A DNA stretch of 64,000 bases from DATKWD01 sp035529695 (GCA_035529695.1 DATKWD010000074.1:1-64000), one strand, 5' to 3'; counted from the first letter of the stretch, positions 1-8,126 are shown. A program made the numbers and translations. Notes: generated by a model from the letters alone, not told the origin.

Positions 1-594
1 TGCACCACCTTCGGGGGCGATGCGACCGATCAGACCGATCTCCTTGGCCTCGTGGGCCGAGACGGGTCGGGCCGACAGCAGGATGTCCATGGCGACGGTG
101 TAGGGGATCTGACGGGGAAGTCGGCAAGCCGAGCCACCCAACGGGAACAGGGCCCGCCGGGCCTCCCACACGCCGAACGTGGCCGTCTCGGCCGCGATGC
201 GAATGTCGGTGCCCATGAGCATCTCGGTGCCGCCGGCGACCGCGTATCCCTCGACCGCAGCGATGAGCGGCTTGGAGAGTCGGTGGTTGCGCAACAACGC
301 CTTCCAGTGGAGGTCGTCGCCGGCCGCCATGCGCTCTTGAACATGGGGATCTTCTGACGGTGTGCCCATGGCGATCAGATCGGCGCCGGTCGAGAAGTTG
401 CCACCTGCGCCGGTGAGGATGGCGCAGCGGATGTCGTCGTCGTCATCGACCCGGTCGAACGCATCGGCGAGGCCGACCAGCATGTCGGCTGACAGCGCGT
501 TCTTCTTCTCGGGCCGATTCATCGTGGCGATGAGCACGTGGCCTTCGAGTTCGACCGTGCAGTGCTTGTTGGTCAGGTCGTCGAGGATCGCCAT
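1..594 (-). CDS. enoyl-CoA hydratase/isomerase (crotonase) family, 3' end outside window
   Basis: Crotonase-fold enzymes act on acyl-CoA thioesters in the cytosol, most often hydrating enoyl-CoA in beta-oxidation. Read on the minus strand from ATG at 594, 198 residues are present and the frame runs off the window edge. The oxyanion-hole segment GNFSTGADL lies at residues 65-73, and VEGYAVAGGTEM at 114-125 is the second conserved CoA/oxyanion loop. E144 in the WEARRALFP segment aligns with the first catalytic Glu of crotonase. The second catalytic Glu position appears to be Asp170 (VAMDILL), so true hydratase activity is uncertain. The ATG lies 4 bases after the stop codon of the DUF1844 gene, so the two are probably one transcript. 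The substrate cannot be told from sequence. Confidence 0.9.
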   Translation of the reverse strand, partial: MAILDDLTNKHCTVELEGHVLIATMNRPEKKNALSADMLVGLADAFDRVDDDDDIRCAILTGAGGNFSTGADLIAMGTPSEDPHVQERMAAGDDLHWKALLRNHRLSKPLIAAVEGYAVAGGTEMLMGTDIRIAAETATFGVWEARRALFPLGGSACRLPRQIPYTVAMDILLSARPVSAHEAKEIGLIGRIAPEGGA

Positions 595-598
595 CTCC

Positions 599-1036
599 TC
601 AGTCCGCAGTCTGTCCACGACGCTGCACGAAGGCCATCTGCAGCTGCTGGCGAGCCTCGATCAGCGTCGGCTCGCCCTGGCCGAGACGGCCCTGCAGCGC
701 ATCGACCAGCGCCGCGAGTGCGTCGATGGCGAGCTGCGCCTCCTCGAACTTCGGGGGCTCGCTGGTCAGATGGATGGCGGCCAGTTCGTAGATGCCCATG
801 GCGTGGTTCGCTACGACGTCGGCGGCCGGCGCAGACGCGATCTGCCTGCGCACCTCCTCCATCTCGGCCGCCATGGCCTCGACCTGGGCCCGCTCCTCGG
901 GCGAGAGGTCCTCGAGGTTCGGGACTCCTTCATCCGCTGTTGCGGCGGCCGAGGGGGTCGTTTCGGGCCTCGTCTCAGGGGCGGTCGGCTCGTTGGGTTC
1001 GACGGGGTGTTCGCCGCCGGGGGTCCACAGACTCAT
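599..1036 (-). CDS. DUF1844 family protein
   Basis: A 145-residue protein that I recognise as DUF1844, a family of unknown function often found next to infC in Actinobacteria. The first third is acidic and proline/threonine rich with no predicted fold. The conserved part starts near residue 75 with helical segments MGIYELAAIHL and EAQLAIDALAALVDAL. I chose ATG at 1036 because GGAG lies about 9 bases upstream; the frame is open farther upstream (to 1147), but that extension is Arg/Pro-rich and unlike the family. It is divergent from infC and sits just upstream of the crotonase gene on the same strand. No catalytic motif is visible. Confidence 0.8.
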   Translation of the reverse strand: MSLWTPGGEHPVEPNEPTAPETRPETTPSAAATADEGVPNLEDLSPEERAQVEAMAAEMEEVRRQIASAPAADVVANHAMGIYELAAIHLTSEPPKFEEAQLAIDALAALVDALQGRLGQGEPTLIEARQQLQMAFVQRRGQTAD

Positions 1037-1338
1037 GGTGTGCTCCGTTGTCGATCTGGGTCGACTTTGTCGGGGTCGGGGGGAAGGTGTGTACCCTAGG
1101 CGCCTGACAACCGAGGGAAAGAGGGGCTCACGCTCCCACCCGGCCACCGATCGCCGAATTCATCCAGGCGCTCACGTGCGTTTCCGGGTCGCGAAGACCG
1201 TCGAGGTCCATCTGTTCCCGGATGGAGCGAAGCGGGTGTCGGCTTTCCACGGACACTCGCCGCTCTGTCGGTGATTGTTCACTCGGGCCACCGAAGACTC
1301 GACGGAGGAGGACCCGTCTCATTGAGGAGTGATCGGCC
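1037..1338. other. divergent intergenic region between DUF1844 gene and infC
   Basis: 302 bases with no supported gene. ACCCTA at 1093-1098 reads as a -10-like TAGGGT on the minus strand, and TACCCT at 1092-1097 is a -10-like box on the plus strand; neither has a convincing -35. The infC Shine-Dalgarno GAGGAG is at 1324-1329. infC in many bacteria carries a structured leader, but I could not identify a known L20 or IF-3 leader fold here. Confidence 0.4.
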
Positions 1339-1908
1339 ATAGCGGCCCCCTCGGCAAACGACCCCCGGATCAACGATCGAATTCGCGCCCGTGAGGTGCG
1401 GGTCGTCGCTCCGGACGGAGAACAACTCGGCGTCAAGCCGCTTCCCGAGGCCTTGGCCATGGCGAAGCAGCTCGATCTCGACCTCGTCGAAGTCGCGGCT
1501 GCGGCAAACCCTCCGGTTTGTCGCATCATGGACTTCGGCAAGTACAAGTACGAGGCGGCACAACGCGCCAAAGAATCGAGACGCAAGAGCAGCAGCATCT
1601 CGGTGAAGGAGATGAGATACCGGCCCAAGATCGGGATCGGAGACTTCGACACCAAGACCCGCAAGGTCATCAAGTTCCTCGACGAGGGACACAAGGTGAA
1701 GGTGACCGTGGCCTTCCGAGGCCGCGAGATGCAGCATCCCGAACTGGGACGCAAGTTGCTCGACGACGTGATCGAGGCCGTGGAGGATCACGGCCGAGTC
1801 GAGACCCATGCCCGCCACGAAGGTCGCCAGATGACCATGGTGTTGGGTCCACAGAAGCAATCCGGCAAGAAGAAGAAGACCGAAGACACGGTGACCGAAG
1901 AGAGCTGA
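1339..1908 (+). CDS. infC: translation initiation factor IF-3, probable ATA start
   Basis: IF-3 binds the 30S subunit, keeps subunits apart and checks start-codon/initiator-tRNA pairing. The reading frame gives the conserved N-terminal block RINDRIRAREVRVV, then the linker helix LAMAKQLDLDLVEVA, KYKYE, and the C-terminal domain with VKEMRYRP and KVTVAFRGREM. There is no ATG in frame. The GTG at 1396 would delete the conserved RINDRIRARE block, and an in-frame TGA at 1330 limits the start to 1333 or later. ATA at 1339 follows GAGGAG (1324-1329) by 9 bases and gives 189 residues beginning MAAPSANDPRIND, close to family length. AUU, AUC or AUA starts are known for IF-3 genes and underlie autoregulation. 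ATC 1369 or ATT 1381 are less likely alternatives. It heads the infC-rpmI-rplT operon. Confidence 0.93.
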   Translation: MAAPSANDPRINDRIRAREVRVVAPDGEQLGVKPLPEALAMAKQLDLDLVEVAAAANPPVCRIMDFGKYKYEAAQRAKESRRKSSSISVKEMRYRPKIGIGDFDTKTRKVIKFLDEGHKVKVTVAFRGREMQHPELGRKLLDDVIEAVEDHGRVETHARHEGRQMTMVLGPQKQSGKKKKTEDTVTEES

Positions 1909-1939
1909 ACGACAGCTCCCTTCGTATCAAGGAGACGAC

Positions 1940-2131
1940 ATGCCCAAGATGAAGAGTCACAAGGCTTCCCACAAGCGCTTCCGCAAGACCGGCAGCGGAA
2001 AGATCATGCGGCGCGGGGGCAACCGGTTGCACAAGTCCGAGCATCGCCCCACAAGAGTGATGAAGCGGCGCGAGACCGATCTCGAGGCCTCCTCTGCCGA
2101 TCAGCCACGCCTCAAGCGGCTCCTCAGCTGA
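1940..2131 (+). CDS. rpmI: 50S ribosomal protein L35
   Basis: A 63-residue basic protein with the L35 signature MPKMKSHKASHKRF followed by TGSGKIMRR, which packs into the large ribosomal subunit. A strong Shine-Dalgarno AAGGAGA (1929-1935) sits 5 bases before ATG. It lies 31 bases after infC and 39 bases before rplT in the universal IF-3/L35/L20 order, so the three are almost certainly co-transcribed. Confidence 0.97.
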   Translation: MPKMKSHKASHKRFRKTGSGKIMRRGGNRLHKSEHRPTRVMKRRETDLEASSADQPRLKRLLS

Positions 2132-2170
2132 AGCCCTCGCCCCCGTACGTACGAAAGAGAGGAATCACCG

Positions 2171-2551
2171 ATGGCAAGAGTCAAGCGCGGTGTCAACAAG
2201 AAGAAGAGCCACAAGAAGGTGCTCAATCGCGCCAAGGGGTACTACGGCAACAAGAGCCGCTCCTTCCGCGCCGCGAACGAGCAGGTCATGCACAGTGGGC
2301 AGTACGCGTTCCGCGACCGGCGCGCTCGCAAGGGCCAGATGCGACGGTTGTGGATCCAGCGGATCAACGCCGGCTGCCGTCAGCACGATCTGAGCTACAG
2401 CCGATTCATCGCCGGCCTCCGGCTCGCTGAGATCGAGGTCGACCGCAAGATGCTCGCCGATCTCGCCATCACCGATGCGGCCGCATTCGGCGCCCTCGTC
2501 GAGGCGGCCAAGGCTGCGCTCGACGCCGAACCCGTCGAAGCCAGCGCCTGA
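2171..2551 (+). CDS. rplT: 50S ribosomal protein L20
   Basis: A 126-residue protein with the L20 pattern MARVKRGVNKKKSHKKVL, AKGYYGNKSRSFRAANEQVMHS and RRLWIQRINAGCRQHDLSYSRFI. L20 is an early assembly protein of the 50S subunit and binds 23S rRNA domain I. It is preceded by an AGAGGA ribosome binding site. In other bacteria L20 represses its own operon by binding an mRNA mimic of its rRNA site; no such fold was recognised here. It is followed 17 bases later by the RNA methylase gene. Confidence 0.97.
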   Translation: MARVKRGVNKKKSHKKVLNRAKGYYGNKSRSFRAANEQVMHSGQYAFRDRRARKGQMRRLWIQRINAGCRQHDLSYSRFIAGLRLAEIEVDRKMLADLAITDAAAFGALVEAAKAALDAEPVEASA

Positions 2552-2568
2552 AACCAGCGCGGCCACCC

Positions 2569-3372
2569 GTGCCGACGACACTTCGGCCACCCGTTGGTCT
2601 CAAGACACTGCGGCGCCTCTCGAGGCGCCGCAGTGCGCGTGTCGAAGCCGGGTGCTTCGTCGTCGAGGGAGCGTTGTCGGTGTCGGCAGCGCTCGATGGT
2701 GGCTTCGAACTCGTCGAGGCGTTCGTCGAGCCGGGAGCGTCGCCGGGAGACGTGGCGAGCCTCCGCGCGGCCGGTGTCGCGGTGACCGAACTCGACCCCG
2801 GACGTCTCCAGGGAATCGTCAGCACCACGACTCCGCAGCCCGTCGCCGCGGTGGTCGTCGCCCCTGCGTTGCGGGCTACCGATCTCGACCCGACCATGGC
2901 CGAGATGCTGCTGGTCCTGGTCGATGTCGGCGACCCCGGGAACGTCGGGACCCTGCTCAGGGTCGCCGAAGGGGCCGGGGTGTCGGCGGTACTCTGCGTC
3001 GGCGAGTCGGCCGACCCGTTCAGTCCGAAATCCGTTCGGGCGTCAGCCGGGTCGGTGTTCTCGGTGGGCGTGGTCGTCGACAAGGAGGCTGAAGCGACGG
3101 TGAGGAGCCTGGTCGATGCAGGGTGGACCGTCACGGCCACGTCGCCACGCGCCTCGGTCGTCTACGACCAGGTCGACCTCACCGGGCCTTCGGCCTTCGT
3201 GCTCGGCTCCGAGGCCCACGGACTTCGGGCCGAGATCGAGGATCTGGTCGGCAGGAGTGTGCGGATCCCGATGTCCGGACGCGCCGAATCTCTCAACGTC
3301 GCGATGGCCGGTGCGGTGCTCTGCTTCGAGTCGCAGCGCCAACGTCGCGCAGCCTCCACACCCGATGGCTGA
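2569..3372 (+). CDS. TrmH/SpoU-family RNA 2'-O-ribose methyltransferase
   Basis: SPOUT-fold methylases transfer methyl from S-adenosylmethionine to a ribose 2'-OH of rRNA or tRNA. The 267-residue frame has an N-terminal substrate-binding region (LKTLRRLSRRRSAR, FVVEGALSV) and the three SpoU motifs: DVGDPGNVGTLLR near residue 123, SVRASAGSVFSV near 155, and the knot segment FVLGSEAHGL plus IPMSGRAESLNVAMAGAVL at the C-terminus. The start is GTG at 2569 with a weak ribosome binding site, 17 bases after rplT. In mycobacteria the gene at this locus is annotated tsnR. The target nucleotide is not determined by these motifs. Its stop overlaps the start of the histidine kinase by 8 bases. Confidence 0.9.
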   Translation: MPTTLRPPVGLKTLRRLSRRRSARVEAGCFVVEGALSVSAALDGGFELVEAFVEPGASPGDVASLRAAGVAVTELDPGRLQGIVSTTTPQPVAAVVVAPALRATDLDPTMAEMLLVLVDVGDPGNVGTLLRVAEGAGVSAVLCVGESADPFSPKSVRASAGSVFSVGVVVDKEAEATVRSLVDAGWTVTATSPRASVVYDQVDLTGPSAFVLGSEAHGLRAEIEDLVGRSVRIPMSGRAESLNVAMAGAVLCFESQRQRRAASTPDG

Positions 3373-4396
3373 GATCGATCTCGAACTCCTTCCCGACGCG
3401 GTCCTCGTGGTCGACCGGGAACGCCGCCTGAGTGCATGGAACGGTGTGGCGGAAGCGCTGCTCGGCCCGTTCGACGGACGCAGCGGACCGATCGGCGAGC
3501 TGCTCGACCTGCGCGACCCCGCCGGCTCTCCCACGTTTCGGCACGATTGGCCCCGACAACCCGCCGAATGGACGTTTCGCCCTCCCCTCGTTGCCGGCAC
3601 GGGCGCCGCGCCCGTCGTTCTTGCGGTCAGCGCGCGGCTGCTCGGCGACGAAGGCGACCCCGACGGCGCGGTGATCGTCGGCCGTCCGGTCGGCGATGCC
3701 GAGGGGATGGCCGTCGTGGCCGCGGTGAGCCACGAACTCCGGAGCCCGCTGACCTCGATCAAGGGCTACACGTCGCTGCTGCTCAGTCGCTGGGAACGCC
3801 TCGACGACGACCAGAAACGCGACATGCTCGAGGCGGTGCACCATGACGCCCAGCGCGTCACGAGACTCGTGACCGAGCTTCTCGACATCAGCCGACTGGA
3901 GACGGGTGCGCTGGTCCTGCGCCGGGGTCTCGTGGATCTGGAGGAGTTGTGCAGCTCAGTCATCGATCGGCTCGCGTTCACCTATCCGCTCCTCGACTGC
4001 GCGATCGACTTCGACGACCCGTTTCCGTCGGTGTGGGCCGATGCCGACAAGGTCGAGCAGGTGCTGACCAATCTGATCGAGAACGCTGCGAAGTACGCGG
4101 ACCCGACCGGGCTCCGCATCGTCGGCCGGGTCGAGGCCGACCATGTGTCGGTCGAGGTCGAGGACCGCGGCGACGGCATCCGGTCCGAGGACCTTCCGAG
4201 GGTGTTCACGAAGTTCTTCCGTGGCGATGACGGCAGCCCCAGTGGCACCGGCCTCGGACTCTGGATCAGCCGTGGGCTCGCCGAGGCCCACGGAGGAACC
4301 CTCGATGTGGCGTCCCGGCCGGGTGAGGGCTCTGGATTCGTGCTGTCGCTGCCGTTGGACGTCGCCGAATCAACTGGACCGCCTTGCGGCGCCTGA
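3365..4396 (+). CDS. cytosolic PAS-type sensor histidine kinase
   Basis: A 343-residue two-component kinase without membrane segments. Residues 1-105 look like a degenerate PAS sensor (PDAVLVVDRERRLSAWN). The HisKA dimerisation helix carries the phospho-acceptor H123 in AVSHELRSPLTSIKGY. The HATPase_c domain has the N box EQVLTNLIENAAKYAD (N240), G1 box VEDRGDGI, F box VFTKFFRG and G2 box GTGLGLWIS. ATG at 3365 overlaps the methylase stop by 8 bases, so it is translationally coupled to a ribosome-maturation operon. No response regulator is adjacent on either side, which makes it an orphan kinase in this window. The signal and partner are unknown. Confidence 0.92.
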   Translation: MAEIDLELLPDAVLVVDRERRLSAWNGVAEALLGPFDGRSGPIGELLDLRDPAGSPTFRHDWPRQPAEWTFRPPLVAGTGAAPVVLAVSARLLGDEGDPDGAVIVGRPVGDAEGMAVVAAVSHELRSPLTSIKGYTSLLLSRWERLDDDQKRDMLEAVHHDAQRVTRLVTELLDISRLETGALVLRRGLVDLEELCSSVIDRLAFTYPLLDCAIDFDDPFPSVWADADKVEQVLTNLIENAAKYADPTGLRIVGRVEADHVSVEVEDRGDGIRSEDLPRVFTKFFRGDDGSPSGTGLGLWISRGLAEAHGGTLDVASRPGEGSGFVLSLPLDVAESTGPPCGA

Positions 4397-4413
4397 GGCA
4401 GGGTTCGCATTCC

Positions 4414-5412
4414 ATGTTGGACGAGATCGTGACCCTTGCCGATGCTGCGGTGGCCTCCGTCGCCACCGCGGACGACCTCGATCAGCTGTCCGGGCTCCAG
4501 CGCGAGGCGCTGGGCAAGAAGGCACCGCTCAATGCGCTCAAGCGGACGCTCGGCGACCTCGACCCCGATGAGCGACGTGAGGTCGGTCAGGCGATCAACG
4601 ACGCGAGGACCCGTATCGAGGCGGCCTTCGCCGACCGTCGGCACGATCTCGAGAAGGCGGCACGTCGCGAGCGGCTCGATGCCGAGCGGCTCGACCTCAC
4701 CGAGGTGCTCGCCCCACCGGTGACCGGCCACGTGCACCTCGTGAGTCAGGCGATCGCCGAGCTCGAGGACACCTTCGTCGGTATGGGTTTCACGGTGGCC
4801 GAGGGCCCCGAAGTCGAGACCGACTGGCACAACTTCGAGGCGCTGAACTTCCCGGCCGATCATCCGGCTCGCGACATGTACGACACGCTCTACGTGCAGC
4901 ACGGGCCGTCCGGATCGACCTTGTTGCGCACGCACACGTCGCCGGTGCAGATCCGGGTCATGCTCGACCAGAAGCCACCGGTGTATTCGGTGATGCCGGG
5001 TCGGACGTTCCGTCAGGACACCGCCGACGCGACCCATCTGCCGGTGTTCAACCAGATCGAAGGCCTCGTCGTCGACCGGGGCATCACGTTCGCCGATCTG
5101 GCCGGAACGATCGACGCCTTCACCAAGGCCTATTTCGGTGGTGATTTCGGTTCGCGCCTGAGGCCGTCCTACTTCCCGTTCACCGAGCCGTCGGCCGAGT
5201 TCGACATCCGTCGCCCCGACGGCACGTGGCTCGAACTCGGAGGGTGCGGGATGGTGCACCCCAACGTCCTGCGCAACGTCGGGATCGATCCCGAGGAGTG
5301 GAGCGGGTTCGCGTTCGGATTCGGCATCGACCGCCTCGCCACCACCCGGCACGGCGTGAACGACCTGCGCGAGCTGATCACCAACGACATCCGCTTCCTG
5401 GAGCAGTTCTGA
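4414..5412 (+). CDS. pheS: phenylalanyl-tRNA synthetase alpha subunit
   Basis: Catalytic subunit of the (alpha-beta)2 class II synthetase that charges tRNA-Phe. ATG at 4414 gives 332 residues: an N-terminal coiled-coil arm (MLDEIVTLAD to HDLEKAARRE), then motif 1 around FVGMGFTVAEGPEVE, motif 2 GRTFRQDTADATHLPVFNQ, and motif 3 GFGIDRLATTRHGVNDLR. A TTG at 4384 in the same frame overlaps the kinase stop but adds only a poorly conserved RRLRQGSHS leader. The stop shares bases with the pheT start (TGATG), typical of coupled pheST. Confidence 0.96.
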   Translation: MLDEIVTLADAAVASVATADDLDQLSGLQREALGKKAPLNALKRTLGDLDPDERREVGQAINDARTRIEAAFADRRHDLEKAARRERLDAERLDLTEVLAPPVTGHVHLVSQAIAELEDTFVGMGFTVAEGPEVETDWHNFEALNFPADHPARDMYDTLYVQHGPSGSTLLRTHTSPVQIRVMLDQKPPVYSVMPGRTFRQDTADATHLPVFNQIEGLVVDRGITFADLAGTIDAFTKAYFGGDFGSRLRPSYFPFTEPSAEFDIRRPDGTWLELGGCGMVHPNVLRNVGIDPEEWSGFAFGFGIDRLATTRHGVNDLRELITNDIRFLEQF

Positions 5413-7769
5413 TGAAGGTGCTGTTGTCCTGGATGCGTGAGTTCGCGCCGATCGAGGGCGACCCGGTGCGAATCGGTGAAGAGCTGAGCGATCTCGGGTT
5501 GGCGGTCGAGGAGATGGAGTTGCTCGGCGCAAACCTCGAGGGGGTGATCGTGGCCGAGGTGCTCGACCTCAAGCCGCACCCGAACGCCGACAAGATCCAA
5601 CTGGTCGACGTCGACGCCGGCGACGGCGAGGCGCTGCAGATCTGTTGCGGCGCGTTCAACATGTCCGTCGGCGACCGAGTGCCGTTGGCGACGCTCGGGA
5701 CGACGATGCCCGACGGTCTGGAGATCCAACGGCGCAAGCTGCGGGGCGAGTGGTCCAACGGCATGCTGTGCTCGCCCAACGAACTCGGCCTCGGCGGCGA
5801 CCCTGGGGGAATCCTGCTGCTCCCCGGCACGCTGCGCTCGGGAGTTCCGCTCGCCGAGGCGATGGGGATCAGCAACGACGTGCTCTACGACCTCGAGGTC
5901 AACCCGAATCGACCCGACGCCATGTCGGTGGCCGGGGTGGCACGCGATCTGGCCGCTCGACTCGGGGTCCCCTTCGCCATCCCCGAGCCGGCCATTCGCA
6001 CCGGCGGCGATGCGCTCGACGGATCGGTGGCGATCGAGGTGCTCGACGGCCGCCGGTGTGGCCGGTTCGAGTCCTGGCTGTTCCGCGACGTGACGGTCGG
6101 CGCGTCCGATCTGACGATCTCCAACCGTCTCACGCTGCTCGGCATGCGACCGATCAACAGTCTCGTGGACGTCTCGAACTACGTCATGCTCGAACTCGGT
6201 CGCCCCAACCACCCCTACGACCTCTCGAAACTCGGCGGTCGCGGGCTGCGGGTGCGGACAGCGGCAACGGGCGAGACCATGGTCACCCTCGACGAGGTCG
6301 AGCGGACCTTCACCGACGCGGACCTGCTCATCTGCGACGCAGACGACACCCCTGTCGGCATCGCCGGGATCATGGGGGGCGCGGCCACCGAGATCGCCTC
6401 CGACACGACCGACGTGCTCCTCGAGATGGCGTGGTTCGAGGCGATGCCCATCGCGAAGACCTCGCGTCGCCTCGGCATCCGGACCGAGGCGTCGGCGCGT
6501 TTCGAGCGTGGCGTCGATCCCGAGTCAGGTGAGCTCGTCGCCCACCGCTTCGCCGAGCTCCTCGGAGCCACCGCTCAGCTCGCACCCGGCAAGATCGACG
6601 TCCTGGGTGCACTGCCCGCGCAGCCGACCGTCCGGGTCCGGACCGACCGGGTGAATGCGATGCTGGGCACCGACCTGTCCGCCGAGGTGATCACCGACCT
6701 GCTCACGCCGATCGAGTTCGGGGTCGAGCCCGCAGGCGATGCCGATCTCGATGTTGTCGTTCCCACCTTCCGGCCCGACACCGAGACCGAGGTCGACGTC
6801 ATCGAGGAGATCGCGCGGCATCATGGCTACTCGAACATCGCGCCAACGCTGCCGAGAGGTGAGCAGAGCGGCGGCCTCACGACCAGACAGCTCGACCGTC
6901 GTCGGGTCAGATCAGCGCTGGCGGGTCTCGGACTCGCCGAGGCGACACCGATGCCCTTCCTCGCTCCGGGGCAGTTGACCCGATGTGGCCTGCCTGATGT
7001 CGGGCTCGAGATCGCCAATCCGCTCGTGGCCGAGGAGTCGATCCTTCGGACCGCGCTGCTGCCTGGGTTGGTGGAGGCGGTGGCCTACAACGCTCGACAT
7101 CGGAACCATGGCATCGGGCTGTTCGAGATCGGGCACGTGTTCAAGCCGCCGCCGGACCCCGAGGCCCCGCTTCCCGACGAGCGCGAGCACGTGGCCGTGA
7201 TTCTCGGCGGACGCGATGCCCAGGAAGCCGTACGTGTCTGGGGGACGCTGGTCGATCTGCTCCAGATCGCCGATGCTCGGGTCCGCAACCTCGAGATGCC
7301 GGGGCTGCACCCCACTCGGTCGGCGGTGGTCGAGGCGAACGGCACTGCGGTGGGTTCGGTCGGGGAGATCGACCCCGACGTGCTGCTGGCACACGACATC
7401 ACCGAGCGCGTCGGATACCTCGAAGTCGACCTCGGCGTCATGCTCGACCTGCGGACTGACGACAAGCCGTTCCGCCCGTTCAGTCTGTTCCCCAGTAGCG
7501 ACGTCGACCTCGCCTTCGAGGTCGACGCCTCCGTTCCGGCCGACGCCATCGAGCTGACGCTGCGAGATGCGGGCGGCGAGCTGCTGTGGAGCACTGCCCT
7601 GTTCGACGTCTATCGCGGCGATCGCGTGGCAGCCGGCACCCGGAGCCTCGCCTACACGCTGCGGTTCCAGGCCCTCGACCGGACCCTCACCGATGCCGAG
7701 GTCGCCGATGCGCGGCAAGCCTGCATCGACGCCGTCACCGCCGCGCACCCCGCCACGCTGCGAGGATGA
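5412..7769 (+). CDS. pheT: phenylalanyl-tRNA synthetase beta subunit
   Basis: A 785-residue beta subunit. An OB-fold tRNA-binding module occupies about residues 39-150 (VIVAEVLDLKPHPNADKIQLVDVDAG). Then come B3/B4 (editing) and B5 domains (GSVAIEVLDGRRCGRFES; IMGGAATEIASDTTDVLLEMAWF), a catalytic-like class II core without active-site residues (IEEIARHHGYSNI), and the C-terminal FDX-ACB anticodon-binding domain (PFRPFSLFPSSDVDLAFEVD, YTLRFQALDRTLTDAEV). Start ATG overlaps the pheS stop by one base. The editing domain hydrolyses mis-charged Tyr-tRNA-Phe. The gene closes the operon; a LexA-type box follows directly. Confidence 0.96.
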   Translation: MKVLLSWMREFAPIEGDPVRIGEELSDLGLAVEEMELLGANLEGVIVAEVLDLKPHPNADKIQLVDVDAGDGEALQICCGAFNMSVGDRVPLATLGTTMPDGLEIQRRKLRGEWSNGMLCSPNELGLGGDPGGILLLPGTLRSGVPLAEAMGISNDVLYDLEVNPNRPDAMSVAGVARDLAARLGVPFAIPEPAIRTGGDALDGSVAIEVLDGRRCGRFESWLFRDVTVGASDLTISNRLTLLGMRPINSLVDVSNYVMLELGRPNHPYDLSKLGGRGLRVRTAATGETMVTLDEVERTFTDADLLICDADDTPVGIAGIMGGAATEIASDTTDVLLEMAWFEAMPIAKTSRRLGIRTEASARFERGVDPESGELVAHRFAELLGATAQLAPGKIDVLGALPAQPTVRVRTDRVNAMLGTDLSAEVITDLLTPIEFGVEPAGDADLDVVVPTFRPDTETEVDVIEEIARHHGYSNIAPTLPRGEQSGGLTTRQLDRRRVRSALAGLGLAEATPMPFLAPGQLTRCGLPDVGLEIANPLVAEESILRTALLPGLVEAVAYNARHRNHGIGLFEIGHVFKPPPDPEAPLPDEREHVAVILGGRDAQEAVRVWGTLVDLLQIADARVRNLEMPGLHPTRSAVVEANGTAVGSVGEIDPDVLLAHDITERVGYLEVDLGVMLDLRTDDKPFRPFSLFPSSDVDLAFEVDASVPADAIELTLRDAGGELLWSTALFDVYRGDRVAAGTRSLAYTLRFQALDRTLTDAEVADARQACIDAVTAAHPATLRG

Positions 7770-7772
7770 GGC

Positions 7773-7788
7773 TCGAACAAGCGTTCGA
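7773..7788. promoter_or_regulatory. perfect LexA-type SOS box
   Basis: TCGAACAAGCGTTCGA is a 16-base palindrome, TCGAAC-N4-GTTCGA, identical to the mycobacterial LexA consensus. It starts 4 bases after the pheT stop and lies over the -35 region of the next promoter, a good place for a repressor. Confidence 0.75.
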
Positions 7789-7797
7789 CGCTTGTGC

Positions 7798-7803
7798 TAG
7801 CGT
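7798..7803 (+). promoter_or_regulatory. -10 box TAGCGT of the small SOS gene
   Basis: TAGCGT ends 8 bases before the GTG start at 7812, so the transcript would start at or next to the start codon (leaderless). The LexA-type box lies just upstream where RNA polymerase would contact the -35 region. Confidence 0.55.
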
Positions 7804-7811
7804 CGGAATCC

Positions 7812-8126
7812 GTGGAATGGGACGACATCGAGGACTTCCGTGCACAGGACCGTCGACGCCGAGGGCCGATCACGATCGAGTTCGGATCGCTCTGGATGGC
7901 AGGCGTCGACGACGAGCCGTGGCGGGTCGAGTGGCTCGAGGCAACCGGAGAGCTGATCGCGGTCCAGCGTGACCCGGTCGACGAAATCGACGGGCCGGTC
8001 GTGCTGTTGGGACACCATCCGGTTCGTAGCGAGGTCGAGCGGGGCTTGCGTGGCTGGTGGCAGGTGTGCGGCCACCGGGGGTCATTGCCGTGGATCCGTC
8101 ACCGCGGCGAGGAGCTCGGTGCGTGA
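7812..8126 (+). CDS. small uncharacterised protein, probably SOS-regulated
   Basis: A 104-residue soluble protein that I do not recognise. It begins MEWDDIEDFRAQDRRRRGP and continues with PWRVEWLEATGELIAVQRDP, VVLLGHHPV and a tryptophan-rich C-terminus (RGWWQVCGHRG, PWIRHRG). Charged residues are common, and there is no signal peptide or membrane helix. Translation probably starts at GTG 7812; an in-frame GTG at 7794 lies upstream of the -10 box and would not be in the mRNA. The LexA-type box at 7773-7788 implies DNA-damage induction. The last 45 bases overlap the 3' end of the convergent MFS gene. The tryptophan pattern suggests a small beta-rich fold, but that is a guess. Confidence 0.7.
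   Translation: MEWDDIEDFRAQDRRRRGPITIEFGSLWMAGVDDEPWRVEWLEATGELIAVQRDPVDEIDGPVVLLGHHPVRSEVERGLRGWWQVCGHRGSLPWIRHRGEELGA

Noticed and set aside
1396..1908. GTG 1396 as the start of infC
   Set aside because: It would remove RINDRIRARE, which is conserved in IF-3, and has no ribosome binding site at a suitable distance.
3982..5532. 516-codon open frame opposite the histidine kinase and pheS
   Set aside because: Antisense shadow without start signal or motifs.
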